Source: Candidatus Pseudomonas phytovorans
GTDB lineage: Bacteria > Pseudomonadota > Gammaproteobacteria > Pseudomonadales > Pseudomonadaceae
Length of the DNA: 64,000 bases
NCBI GenBank assembly: GCA_029202525.1
Contig: CP119325.1
Location: 633,001-697,000 of the forward strand
Direction: 5' to 3'
How positions within the stretch are numbered: the stretch's first letter is position 1; every line of letters begins with the position of its first letter. The notes under the pieces are model-generated. The model ran no database searches. It saw nothing but the letters and a program-made list of their open reading frames with translations, and was not told the origin of the DNA. The position numbers and the translations under genes are program-made. This document shows, piece after piece, positions 52,741 through 60,612 of the stretch.

Positions 52741-54735
52741 GTGCAAACGCTCACCCGCACGCGCCAGATCATTCGCGAACTGGTGCAGGCCAATTCTTTC
52801 ATTGAGCTCACCCGCTTTTTCGACTGCCTTGAGGTGCAATGGCGCCAAGCCCCGCCCGGGGAGTTTCCGGCCTACCTGGCAGCCATCGAAGGGCACATGC
52901 TGGTTGACTTCGAAAACCAGAATGACAGGGCCCTGAGCCAGGTGCTCAAAGCCTGGATTGACGCCTGCCCCAAGGCTTACCACCCACAGGTGGTAATGGG
53001 CATGCACTGCTTGCACCGGGCCTGTCAGGTGCAGGCTGGTGGCCCACACAACGCGGCGCGCTTGCTGGCCGTCGAGCAAATGTGTGAAACCGCGACCGCA
53101 CACCTTTTGCGCGCAATGGACCGCTGCGCACAACCCGTGGCAGCGGCCATTGGCATGCTGCGTGTCAGTGCGCAGTTGCGCGAGCCTGGCTGGTTGAACG
53201 AACTGTTTGAGGGGCAGCCTGCGCGCTTCAGGCCCAGTGCCCATGCCGATGTGGAGGTACAGGAAGCTGCAGCGCCATTACTGGTCCGGCACGGGCTGTT
53301 GCCGCTGGCTGAGCTGCCCCAGGCGTTGCCGGCGTGCCTGAGCAGGCGTGTCGACCACGAAAACGCAGCACCACGCTATTACTGGTTGCGCCATGCACTC
53401 GTGGCCCGCCCCGGTTGCTTTGAAGCCATCCAGGCGCTCGCGGTTTACCTGCTGCCCCGTTGGGGCGCCAGCTTCGATGCGCTAGAGCTGCTGGCCAATG
53501 GGCCGTTGTGCGAGACGTGGGACGAAGCGTTGCGCAATGCGTTGCGCTGGATGGCCGTCGAAGAACGGCTGAAGCTGCCGCATGCCGACCAGTTGCAGGC
53601 CGTTGTCGATTGGCAGCAACTGTTCGATACCTGGTTGCAGCGCCCGCTAAGGCCCAGGGAAAGCGCTGTCGTGCTGGCTTGGCGAGGCGCGCTACGTAGC
53701 AGTGCCTTGCAAGACCATGCCGGTGGTATGCGCGATTTCGCCGCAAGCATGGCATGTAACGCTGATCACGGCGCCATCCCTGCGATGGGCGAGCCGTTTC
53801 GCTGTTTGGTCGGGTTGATACTGCGCGATGGCATGGCAGATGACCTTCAACTGCTGCGCACTGCCATCGAGCGCCTGTGTGAAGGCGGCTCGCATGCTGG
53901 GGCCTGTGCAATGCGAGCTGCCGGGCACCGCTTCGGCCTGTGGGGGCTGCCACGCTCGGCCGAGCAGGCCAGGCTATGGTCGCAGATGGCGGTGACGCGC
54001 CAGCGCGCGCGGCAGGCCCCAGGCTTCGAGGTGCTCGCGGTGGCGCGGCTGCTGTGGGCTGCCAACAGGCACGAGGTGGCGTGTTACCTGTATGAGCGCT
54101 GTGCCGAGATGAGCCTGCCTGGGGCTGCCCTCGGCCTGTACGAGCTGCACAGCGGCGGCCTGGGCAATACCCCGTCGCATTATCTGGATGACGAGGCGGC
54201 GGGGTATTGGCTGCAACGTGCAGTGGAAGCGGGCAGCAGGCAGGCCAAGTACAACCTCGCCTGCCTGCGCATGGATGGCGATGAGGACCTGAATGAGCGA
54301 AGCGCCATGCTGGCGGTCAGGCGCCTGCTGGTCGACGCGTTGGGCAATGCGCAGACCAATGCCCGCGCGCGTTTGCACCTGGGGATTCTATTGCGCCAGT
54401 TTGGTGAAGCGCAGGAGCGGGCCGAAGCGGTCGCCTACCTGTCGAGCCTGGTCGAGCACCCGGACGCGTGGGTTGCCGGGCGCGCCAGCGCCGAACTGGG
54501 GCTGGCCTGGATGCAGGGGCGCGGCACCCGCAAGCAGAGCCGGTTTGCAGCCATCGAATGGGCCAATCGTGCGGTTACCTTGCAGCCGGGGGATCCGGCC
54601 ATTGAAGATATCCAGGCCGAGATCCTCAACTCACACAACCGGATGAAGACGCTGGTTACCCAGTGTGGTGCAGCCCTGTTTCGCGGCACCTTGCATGCCA
54701 GCGAGTTGCCGCCGAAACAGCTCTGCGCGAGCTAG
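52741..54735 (+). CDS. DUF4034-like hypothetical protein with repeat helices
   Basis: A 664-residue protein beginning with TRTRQIIRELVQANSFIELT and containing a DUF4034-like N-terminal domain followed by Sel1/TPR-like helices (EVACYLYERCAEMSLPGAAL, AKYNLACLRMDGDEDLNERS). No signal peptide or membrane helix. GTG 52741 has GAGG 9 nt upstream; ATGs at 52720 and 52693 lack ribosome sites. Repeat helices suggest protein binding, but no function can be given. It is divergent from comM. Confidence 0.75.
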   Translation: MQTLTRTRQIIRELVQANSFIELTRFFDCLEVQWRQAPPGEFPAYLAAIEGHMLVDFENQNDRALSQVLKAWIDACPKAYHPQVVMGMHCLHRACQVQAGGPHNAARLLAVEQMCETATAHLLRAMDRCAQPVAAAIGMLRVSAQLREPGWLNELFEGQPARFRPSAHADVEVQEAAAPLLVRHGLLPLAELPQALPACLSRRVDHENAAPRYYWLRHALVARPGCFEAIQALAVYLLPRWGASFDALELLANGPLCETWDEALRNALRWMAVEERLKLPHADQLQAVVDWQQLFDTWLQRPLRPRESAVVLAWRGALRSSALQDHAGGMRDFAASMACNADHGAIPAMGEPFRCLVGLILRDGMADDLQLLRTAIERLCEGGSHAGACAMRAAGHRFGLWGLPRSAEQARLWSQMAVTRQRARQAPGFEVLAVARLLWAANRHEVACYLYERCAEMSLPGAALGLYELHSGGLGNTPSHYLDDEAAGYWLQRAVEAGSRQAKYNLACLRMDGDEDLNERSAMLAVRRLLVDALGNAQTNARARLHLGILLRQFGEAQERAEAVAYLSSLVEHPDAWVAGRASAELGLAWMQGRGTRKQSRFAAIEWANRAVTLQPGDPAIEDIQAEILNSHNRMKTLVTQCGAALFRGTLHASELPPKQLCAS

Positions 54736-54750
54736 CAGGCTTGCGCGAAT

Positions 54751-54840
54751 CCCTGTGGGAGCGGGCAAGCCCGCGAAGCAGGCAACGCGGTGGATGGCAC
54801 CGGCTGCGCCGGTGTTCGCGGGCATGCCCGCTCCCACAGG
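54751..54840. repeat. REP pair in the opposite arrangement
   Basis: Here the pair is arranged outside-out (first copy GTGGGAGCGGGCAAGCCCGC, second CGCGGGCATGCCCGCTCCC) with a GGCACCGGCTGCGCCGGTG hairpin between. Lies between two convergent genes. Confidence 0.8.
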
Positions 54841-54858
54841 TTAACCTTCAAGCGGTTG

Positions 54859-55122
54859 TTATTCCTGCGCGCCGGGCGCCATGCGTGCTTCCAGCTCGGC
54901 GACTTGTTTTTCCAGCGCCTCAAGGCGGGCGCGGGTGCGCGCCAGCACGACCATCTGGCTGTCGAATTCGTCACGGCTGACCAGGTCCAGCTTGCTGAAG
55001 GCACCTTGCATCAGCACCTTGAACTGGCTTTCCAGTTCTGCACGGGGCTGGGCGGTATCGCTGCTGAACAGGCGTGAGGCCTGGTCGCTCAGGGCATCGA
55101 GAAGGGCTTTGGGCGCGAGCAT
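54859..55122 (-). CDS. ubiK: Ubiquinone biosynthesis accessory factor UbiK
   Basis: An 87-residue helical protein (MLAPKALLDALSDQASRLFS, then a C-terminal coiled coil LEALEKQVAELEARM), matching UbiK/YqiC, which forms a complex with UbiJ and supports aerobic ubiquinone synthesis. ATG 55122; the upstream extension of the frame has no ribosome site. It is divergent from glnK, and the NtrC-like sites lie in between. Confidence 0.88.
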   Translation of the reverse strand: MLAPKALLDALSDQASRLFSSDTAQPRAELESQFKVLMQGAFSKLDLVSRDEFDSQMVVLARTRARLEALEKQVAELEARMAPGAQE

Positions 55123-55196
55123 GGGGCTGTCCACTGAAACGGAGAAATGGCCCGCAGTGTAGCACGGGCAATTCAGACCCCCAGACGGCGAGCGAT

Positions 55197-55213
55197 TGCA
55201 CATTTTTCGCGCA
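55197..55213. promoter_or_regulatory. NtrC-like site 2 (TGCACA-N5-CGCGCA)
   Basis: Matches the TGCACC-N5-GGTGCA form at 9 of 12 positions, 33 bp (about three helix turns) upstream of site 1. Confidence 0.5.
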
Positions 55214-55229
55214 ATGCGCCCTGCTTGTG

Positions 55230-55246
55230 CGCACCGAAACTGTGCA
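55230..55246. promoter_or_regulatory. NtrC-like site 1 (CGCACC-N5-TGTGCA)
   Basis: Matches the NtrC consensus TGCACC-N5-GGTGCA at 10 of 12 positions and lies 75 bp upstream of the sigma-54 promoter, a usual enhancer distance. Confidence 0.65.
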
Positions 55247-55320
55247 TGTTTTCAATGCTGGCGACTGGCCAATCCCGACCCTTTCACATAACTCGCTGTT
55301 TTCCGGTGCTTTGCCGGACC

Positions 55321-55336
55321 TGGCAAGGTTTCTGCA
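55321..55336 (+). promoter_or_regulatory. Sigma-54 promoter of glnK-amtB
   Basis: TGGCAAGGTTTCTGCA has GG and GC dinucleotides at the -24/-12 spacing required by sigma-54, with matching flanks (TGGCA and TGCA). Lies 160 bp before the glnK start. Nitrogen limitation control via NtrC is expected. Confidence 0.85.
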
Positions 55337-55495
55337 AAGACCTGTACGAGCCATGCACTGATGCAGTTCCTTGTGACCAAGCAGTGCGCACGCGGAGCCG
55401 GATACCGACGACGCGTTACAAAGCCAACCGCTGCGCTTAGACTTGAGACGGGTTTGTTTTCCTGGGGCAAGTCCACCAAATCGGGAGAGAGTTTC

Positions 55496-55834
55496 ATGAA
55501 GCTAGTCACAGCCATCATCAAGCCGTTCAAGCTGGACGACGTGCGCGAGTCGCTGTCGGAAATCGGCGTGCAGGGCATCACTGTTACTGAAGTCAAAGGC
55601 TTCGGCCGGCAGAAGGGCCACACCGAGCTGTATCGCGGTGCTGAATATGTGGTCGATTTTCTGCCCAAGGTAAAGATCGATGTCGCCATCGATGACAAGG
55701 ACCTTGATCGGGTAATCGAAGCCATCACCAAGGCAGCCAACACCGGCAAGATCGGTGACGGCAAGATTTTCGTGGTGAATCTGGAGCAGGCGATCCGCAT
55801 CCGTACCGGCGAAACCGATACCGACGCGATCTAA
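55496..55834 (+). CDS. glnK: PII nitrogen signal protein GlnK
   Basis: A 112-residue PII protein (MKLVTAIIKPFKLDDVRESL). The T-loop keeps Tyr46 and the uridylylated Tyr51 in YRGAEYVVDF, and the C-terminal IRIRTGETDTDAI is typical. It binds ATP, ADP and 2-oxoglutarate and blocks AmtB when nitrogen is plentiful. ATG 55496 with GGGAGAG upstream. 46 bp from amtB, same operon. Confidence 0.97.
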   Translation: MKLVTAIIKPFKLDDVRESLSEIGVQGITVTEVKGFGRQKGHTELYRGAEYVVDFLPKVKIDVAIDDKDLDRVIEAITKAANTGKIGDGKIFVVNLEQAIRIRTGETDTDAI

Positions 55835-55880
55835 GCAGCAAAAAAGCCTCACCAAACCCAACGCCCCAGGAGAAAACAAC

Positions 55881-57212
55881 ATGACTCTGCGTAAGATCGC
55901 AGGGCTAGGAGCCCTTTTGTCCCTCGTAATGCCCGGGCTTGCCCTGGCAGAGGAAGCTGCCCCAGCGCTGAACTCCGGCGACACCGCCTGGATGCTGACC
56001 GCAACGGCGCTGGTGCTGTTCATGACTATCCCGGGCCTGGCCCTGTTCTATGGCGGCATGGTGCGTTCCAAGAACGTGCTGTCGGTGATGATGCAGTGCT
56101 TTGCAATCACCGGCCTGATTAGCATTCTCTGGGTCGTCTACGGTTACAGCATGGCCTTCGATACCACCGGTATGGAAAAGGGCGTGCTCAACTTCAACTC
56201 CTTCGTCGGCGGCTTCTCCAAGGCCTTCCTCAGCGGCGTCACGCCCGAGAACCTGACGTCGGCCACCGCACTCTTCCCTGAAGCGGTATTCATCACCTTC
56301 CAGATGACCTTCGCCATTATCACCCCGGCACTGATCGTGGGTGCCTTCGCCGAGCGCATGAAGTTCTCTGCGATGCTGGTGTTCATGGGTATTTGGTTCA
56401 CTCTGGTGTATGCGCCGATCGCGCACATGGTGTGGAGCGGTGACGGTGCACTGATGTGGGACTGGGGCGTACTGGACTTCGCGGGCGGCACCGTGGTGCA
56501 CATCAACGCTGGTATCGCAGGCCTGGTCTGCTGCCTGGTGCTGGGCAAGCGCAAGGGCTACCCGACCACCCCGATGGCCCCGCACAACCTGGGCTACACC
56601 CTGATCGGCGCGGCCATGCTGTGGATCGGCTGGTTCGGCTTCAACGCAGGCTCCGCCGCTGCCGCCAACGGCACCGCTGGTATGGCCATGCTGGTCACCC
56701 AGATCGCCACCGCAGCAGCAGCCTTGGGCTGGATGTTCGCCGAGTGGATTGGCCACGGTAAGCCAAGTGCCCTGGGCATTGCTTCGGGTGTGGTTGCCGG
56801 CCTGGTCGCCATTACCCCGGCTGCAGGCACCGTGGGGCCGATGGGCGCCCTGGTGATCGGTCTGGCTTCGGGTGTGATCTGCTACTTCTGCGCCACCACC
56901 CTCAAGCGCAAGCTGGGCTACGACGACTCGCTGGATGCCTTCGGTGTGCACGGTATCGGCGGCATCATCGGCGCCATCCTTACCGGTGTGTTTGCAGCCC
57001 CGGCCCTGGGCGGCTTCGGCACTGTCACCGACATTGGCATGCAGGTCTGGATCCAGGCCAAAGGCGTGATTTTCACCGTGGTCTACACCGCCATCGTCAC
57101 CTACGTGATCCTCAAGGTGCTGGATGTGGTGATGGGCCTGCGGGTCAACGAAGAAGAAGAGTCGGTCGGCCTCGACCTGGCTCAGCACAACGAACGCGGC
57201 TACAACCTGTAA
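55881..57212 (+). CDS. amtB: Ammonium transporter AmtB
   Basis: A 443-residue inner-membrane ammonium channel with a cleaved signal (about 1-23, ending ALA) and 11 predicted helices. Typical stretches are WMLTATALVLFMTIPGLALF, FAGGTVVHINAGIAGLVCCL with the pore His, and DAFGVHGIGGIIGAILTGVF with the second pore His. ATG 55881 with CAGGAG upstream. Co-transcribed with glnK, as usual, so GlnK can plug the channel after nitrogen upshift. Confidence 0.97.
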   Translation: MTLRKIAGLGALLSLVMPGLALAEEAAPALNSGDTAWMLTATALVLFMTIPGLALFYGGMVRSKNVLSVMMQCFAITGLISILWVVYGYSMAFDTTGMEKGVLNFNSFVGGFSKAFLSGVTPENLTSATALFPEAVFITFQMTFAIITPALIVGAFAERMKFSAMLVFMGIWFTLVYAPIAHMVWSGDGALMWDWGVLDFAGGTVVHINAGIAGLVCCLVLGKRKGYPTTPMAPHNLGYTLIGAAMLWIGWFGFNAGSAAAANGTAGMAMLVTQIATAAAALGWMFAEWIGHGKPSALGIASGVVAGLVAITPAAGTVGPMGALVIGLASGVICYFCATTLKRKLGYDDSLDAFGVHGIGGIIGAILTGVFAAPALGGFGTVTDIGMQVWIQAKGVIFTVVYTAIVTYVILKVLDVVMGLRVNEEEESVGLDLAQHNERGYNL

Positions 57213-57231
57213 CTGCGACGCGGTAAAAACT

Positions 57232-57256
57232 TGCCCGGCTTGCCGGGCATTTTTTT
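57232..57256 (+). terminator. Rho-independent terminator of glnK-amtB
   Basis: Stem TGCCCGG/CCGGGCA with CTTG loop and seven T residues, 20 bp after the amtB stop. Confidence 0.92.
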
Positions 57257-57351
57257 GCCAGATTTTCAGCTTTTCGCGCTTGGCAAACGGTTTATCCGGC
57301 ACGTTCGCGGCGTAGGTAAAAAACTTACAAGTCGTAGGGCGTTTATGGAGC

Positions 57352-57379
57352 TTTGCTTTTTCCACGGGCGCGCTAGAAT
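57352..57379 (+). promoter_or_regulatory. Candidate promoter of sutA transcript
   Basis: TAGAAT at 57374-57379 is a good -10 element; upstream TTTGCT (57352-57357) is a weak -35 at 16 bp spacing. It lies about 265 bp before the sutA start, implying a long leader. Confidence 0.4.
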
Positions 57380-57386
57380 GCGCGCC

Positions 57387-57642
57387 GAAGAGTGTTTGAC
57401 GAGGAGTCCACACACTTCCCCAGCCTTTGCTAGGCTTGCCAATAGCGTGTGGCCAGCAGGGTTCAATGATTTTTGTCAGGCCGTGCCAGGAGCAGGGCCT
57501 GCTGGGGGCCGCCTCCCATGAGGAGCGCCAACCCAAGGGCAGTGGCCTAACCCACGGCCAGTTGAATTTTCACCGGTGGCTGCCGGTCTACGGCTGCACT
57601 GGTCTATAACTAACCTGCTTTTCGCAAGTCATGAGGTAGAAC
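57387..57642 (+). ncRNA. Long structured 5' leader of sutA
   Basis: No coding frame of note. Several paired segments are visible: CCACAC near 57407 with GTGTGG near 57448, an inner AGCC/GGCT pair, and CCAGCAGG with CCTGCTGG (perfect 8-bp pair around 57453-57513). The sequence also contains several AGGA motifs (for example GACGAGGAGTCC and CATGAGGAGCG), the type bound by RsmA/RsmE. It may control sutA translation. Confidence 0.45.
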
Positions 57643-57972
57643 ATGAGCGACGATGATCTGGAAAACGACGACCTCGAAGTAGGCGACGAAGACGAGGGTG
57701 ATGAAGGCCTTGAGGCTGCGGCTGACGATGGCGCCGAAGACTCTGGCGATGACGACAGCAGCCCGGCACCCGCTGCCAAAGGCAAATCCAAGGCGGCGGT
57801 CTCGGTAGACGAGATGCCGAGCATGGAAGCCAAGCAGAAAGAGCGTGATGCGCTGGCCAAGGCGATGGAAGATTTCCTTTCGCGCGGTGGCAGGGTGCAG
57901 GAAGTCGAGGCCAACGTGGTCGCCGACCCGCCCAAGAAGCCGGACAACAAGTACGGCAGCCGCCCTATCTGA
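57643..57972 (+). CDS. sutA: RNA polymerase-binding protein SutA
   Basis: A 109-residue protein: an acidic N-terminal half (DDDLENDDLEVGDEDEGDEG), a helix (EAKQKERDALAKAMEDFLS) and a C-terminal tail GGRVQEVEANVVADPPKKPD then NKYGSRPI. This matches SutA, a pseudomonad protein that binds RNA polymerase and alters transcription during slow growth. ATG 57643 with GAGG upstream. Downstream of the long structured leader and of amtB; terminator follows. Confidence 0.9.
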   Translation: MSDDDLENDDLEVGDEDEGDEGLEAAADDGAEDSGDDDSSPAPAAKGKSKAAVSVDEMPSMEAKQKERDALAKAMEDFLSRGGRVQEVEANVVADPPKKPDNKYGSRPI

Positions 57973-57984
57973 GTGGCTGAACAC

Positions 57985-58016
57985 AAAAAAGCCCGCCGTC
58001 GCTGCGGGCTTTTTTG
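57985..58016 (+). terminator. Rho-independent terminator of sutA
   Basis: Symmetrical AAAAAAGCCCGC/GCGGGCTTTTTT hairpin 12 bp after the sutA stop; could also work in the opposite direction for the HAD gene operon. Confidence 0.92.
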
Positions 58017-58041
58017 TGCCTGTGGGTTTTGTGTTGCCCTT

Positions 58042-58148
58042 GCCGGCCTCTTCGCGGGCATGCCCGCTCCCACAGGATCACCCCAGGCTGAGCCCTGCAC
58101 GGTCCCTGTGGGAGCGGGCGTGCCCGCGAATGGGCCGCAAAGCGGCCC
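58042..58148. repeat. REP inverted pair
   Basis: Inverted REP copies (GGGCATGCCCGCTCCCACAGG and GTGGGAGCGGGCGTGCCCGC) with an outer GGGCCGCAAAGCGGCCC hairpin before the HAD gene end. Confidence 0.85.
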
Positions 58149-58151
58149 CTG

Positions 58152-58847
58152 TCAGCGCCAGCGCGCGAGCACGTCGGGCAACTGCGACAGGCGCTGGATC
58201 TCGGCATCCGGGGTCTGCTCACCTGCCCAGGGCTTGCCCTGCGGGTTGAACCACACTGCGCGCAAGCCGGCACGCTGGGCACCGGCAACGTCGTCACCGG
58301 GATGGTCACCGATATGCACCGCCGCGCTGGCGTCCACCTCACCTCGGCGTAGCGCTTCAAGAAACGGCGCCGGGTCCGGCTTGCCAATCCCCAGATCCTC
58401 CGCACACAGGGCAAACCGGAAGTAATCCGCCAGCCCCAGCCGGCTCACGTCGGCATTACCGTTGGTGACCACGCCCAGAATGTATTGATGGCGCAAGAGC
58501 TCCAGCACCGGCTGTACCTCGGGGAATATCTCCACCTGGTGGCGGGCATGCAGGAACACTTCAAAGCCTTCATTGGCCAGCTCCTGCGCATGCTTTTCGC
58601 TGTAGCCGACTGCTTCCAGTGCATGGAACAACACCCGACGACGCAAGGCGCTGATGCGGTGCTTGAGGCCGGGCTCAGCCTGTACCAGGCGCTCGCGGAT
58701 GGCGAACAGGTGCTCCACCGGCACGCCGCCGAGGACCGGGGCGTTGGCTTGGAGCCAGTCGCGCAGCACGACTTCTGCGCTGGCGATGACCGGCGCGGTG
58801 TCCCACAGGGTGTCGTCGAGGTCGAATGTGATCAGCTTGATGCTCAT
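58152..58847 (-). CDS. HAD-family hydrolase (YigB-like)
   Basis: A 231-residue HAD phosphatase. Motif I is FDLDDTLWDT at 9-18, motif II GVVTNG around 140, and motif IV GDHPGDDVAGAQRAG near 190. The start overlaps the xerC stop by 4 bases (ATGA), so it is in the xerC operon. In E. coli the same neighbour yigB encodes an FMN phosphatase; the same activity is probable here. Confidence 0.88.
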   Translation of the reverse strand: MSIKLITFDLDDTLWDTAPVIASAEVVLRDWLQANAPVLGGVPVEHLFAIRERLVQAEPGLKHRISALRRRVLFHALEAVGYSEKHAQELANEGFEVFLHARHQVEIFPEVQPVLELLRHQYILGVVTNGNADVSRLGLADYFRFALCAEDLGIGKPDPAPFLEALRRGEVDASAAVHIGDHPGDDVAGAQRAGLRAVWFNPQGKPWAGEQTPDAEIQRLSQLPDVLARWR

Positions 58848-59743
58848 GAGTCTGTGCCTTTGCTGCGTTTGGCCCGAGGGTGGGCGCTGTCGTACACCGC
58901 GGCCAGGTGCTGGAAGTCCAGGTGGGTGTAGATTTGCGTGGTGCTGATGTCGGCATGGCCGAGCATCTCCTGCACTGCCCGCAGGTCCTGGGACGATTCC
59001 AGCACATGGCTGGCGAAGGAATGGCGAAGCATGTGCGGGTGCAGGTGCTGGCCCAGTTCGCGCTCACCCGCCTTCTTGACCCGTTGCTGCACAGCCCGTG
59101 GCGTGATGCGGTTGCCCTGGCGGGTGATGAACACCGCGCGGTCGCGCGGATTGCCGATCCCGCGCAGGCGGTACCAGGCTTGCAGCGCCTCGCGGGCCTT
59201 GCGGCCAACCGGCAGCACGCGGGCTTTGCCACCTTTGCCCAGCACCTGCACCAGGCCGGCAGCAAGGTCGAGGTGATCGAGGTCAAGGTTGGTCAGCTCG
59301 GACAGGCGCAGGCCTGACGAATAGAACAGTTCGAGCATGGCCTGGTCACGGCGGGCGATAAAGTCGTCGTCGACGCCGCCATCAAGCAGTTGCAGGGCGC
59401 GGTCGGTGTCCAGCACCTTGGGCAGCCGACGCTCACCTTTGGGTGCACTCAAACCTGTGGCCGGGTCGTGCTGGCACAGGCCTTCGCGGTTGAGGTAGCG
59501 GTACAGGCCGCGCACCGCCGACAGCAGCCGAGCCAGGCTGCGCGAGGACTGGCCATGGTGGTGTAGCCGGGCGATCAGCTGGCGCAGCTGCTGGATCTGC
59601 AGCGCCTGCCAACCGGTAATACCGTGTTCATTGCAGTAGGCGATGACCTTGTCCAAGTCACGACGGTAACCCAGCAAGGTGTGCTCCGACACCTGGCGCT
59701 CGTTGCGCAGGTGGGCGCAATAAGCCTCCAGCTGGGTTTTCAT
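58844..59743 (-). CDS. xerC: Tyrosine recombinase XerC
   Basis: A 299-residue recombinase acting with XerD at dif to resolve chromosome dimers. Catalytic residues are visible in SSGLRLSELT (Arg), GKGGKARVLPV (Lys), HMLRHSFASHVL (His-x-x-Arg) and GHADISTTQIYTHLDF (His and Tyr). ATG 59743 overlaps the DUF484 stop by one base (TGATG), and its own stop overlaps the HAD start: tight operon. Confidence 0.97.
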   Translation of the reverse strand: MKTQLEAYCAHLRNERQVSEHTLLGYRRDLDKVIAYCNEHGITGWQALQIQQLRQLIARLHHHGQSSRSLARLLSAVRGLYRYLNREGLCQHDPATGLSAPKGERRLPKVLDTDRALQLLDGGVDDDFIARRDQAMLELFYSSGLRLSELTNLDLDHLDLAAGLVQVLGKGGKARVLPVGRKAREALQAWYRLRGIGNPRDRAVFITRQGNRITPRAVQQRVKKAGERELGQHLHPHMLRHSFASHVLESSQDLRAVQEMLGHADISTTQIYTHLDFQHLAAVYDSAHPRAKRSKGTDS

Positions 59744-60453
59744 CAGCGTACCGAGCGCAAAGTCTGGGTAACGCGTGGTACCACGCGGCCGAGCACTTCG
59801 GCGATGTAGCCGAGGAACAGGGTGCCGACGCTGCTCTTGTAGTGTTGCGGGTCGCGGCTGCCTATCGCCAGCACTCCATGTAGCCCTTGGTAATCGAGGG
59901 CGGCCACGGCGCTGGAACCCACTTCCCGGCGCTGTTCTTCGCCAAACAGGAAGGCCAGTTCATGCTCACGCAGGTTGCCACTGACCGTCTTGCCGCCGCC
60001 CAGCAGGGCACCGATGGCCTGTTGCGCCTCGGCGTTGCTGACCCAGCGCCCGACCGGCGCGACGTTGTCGCCGAACAGGATAAGGCTGACGAAGGGCACC
60101 TGGAATTCCTGGCGCAGGCTGTCTTCGACCGCCATCACCACTTCTTCCAGGGTGCCGGCATCGAGCAGGTCGAGGATCAGCCGGCGGGTCTTGTCGAACA
60201 GCCGGTCGTTGTCGCGGGCCACGTCCATCAGTTGCGACAGGCGATGGCGCATCTCGATGTTACGGTCGCGCAACAGCTTGAGCTGGCGCTCCACCAGCGA
60301 CACGCTGTCGCCACGCTGATGGGGAATGCGCTGTTCGAGCAACAACTCGTCGTGCTCGGCGAAGAAGGTAGGGTGGGCGCGCAGGTAGGCGACCACCGCT
60401 TCGGCATCGAGCTCGGCGGACTGCTGGGGTACAACCTTGGGCTGATCTTTCAT
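59743..60453 (-). CDS. DUF484 family protein
   Basis: A 236-residue protein: an N-terminal VVAYLRAHPTFFAEHDELLL, a coiled-coil stretch (LVERQLKLLRDRNIEMRHRL) and a GAF-like domain with VGTLFLGYIAEVLGRV at the end. Always found between dapF and xerC in gammaproteobacteria; function not established. ATG 60453. Confidence 0.92.
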   Translation of the reverse strand: MKDQPKVVPQQSAELDAEAVVAYLRAHPTFFAEHDELLLEQRIPHQRGDSVSLVERQLKLLRDRNIEMRHRLSQLMDVARDNDRLFDKTRRLILDLLDAGTLEEVVMAVEDSLRQEFQVPFVSLILFGDNVAPVGRWVSNAEAQQAIGALLGGGKTVSGNLREHELAFLFGEEQRREVGSSAVAALDYQGLHGVLAIGSRDPQHYKSSVGTLFLGYIAEVLGRVVPRVTQTLRSVR

Positions 60454-60467
60454 GGCGGTTACTCGCT

Positions 60468-60612
60468 TAGGCTCTGTACGAAAAGCCTTGATACTCGGTG
60501 ATGCTGCGTTGAAAACAGCCTCGGAATGCTCATTTACAACCCGTAAACTCCGCTTCCTCGGCTGTTTTCGCCTTGCCTGACCTTCGTCTCAAGACTTTTC
60601 CTACAGACCCTA
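60468..60612. mobile_element. MITE-like palindromic element at the dapF 3' end
   Basis: A 145-bp sequence with imperfect inverted ends: TAGGCTCTGTACGAAAAG on the left and, read on the other strand, TAGGGTCTGTAGGAAAAG on the right (16 of 18). The inner parts also pair (GAAAACAGCC with its inverse; CCCGTAAAC around the middle). There is no coding capacity. Its right end contains the dapF stop codon TAG (60610-60612). Confidence 0.65.

Noticed and set aside
57387..57642. 6S RNA between amtB and sutA
   Set aside because: In pseudomonads ssrS lies elsewhere (near zapA), and the large central bubble expected for 6S RNA was not recognised; treated as a sutA leader instead.
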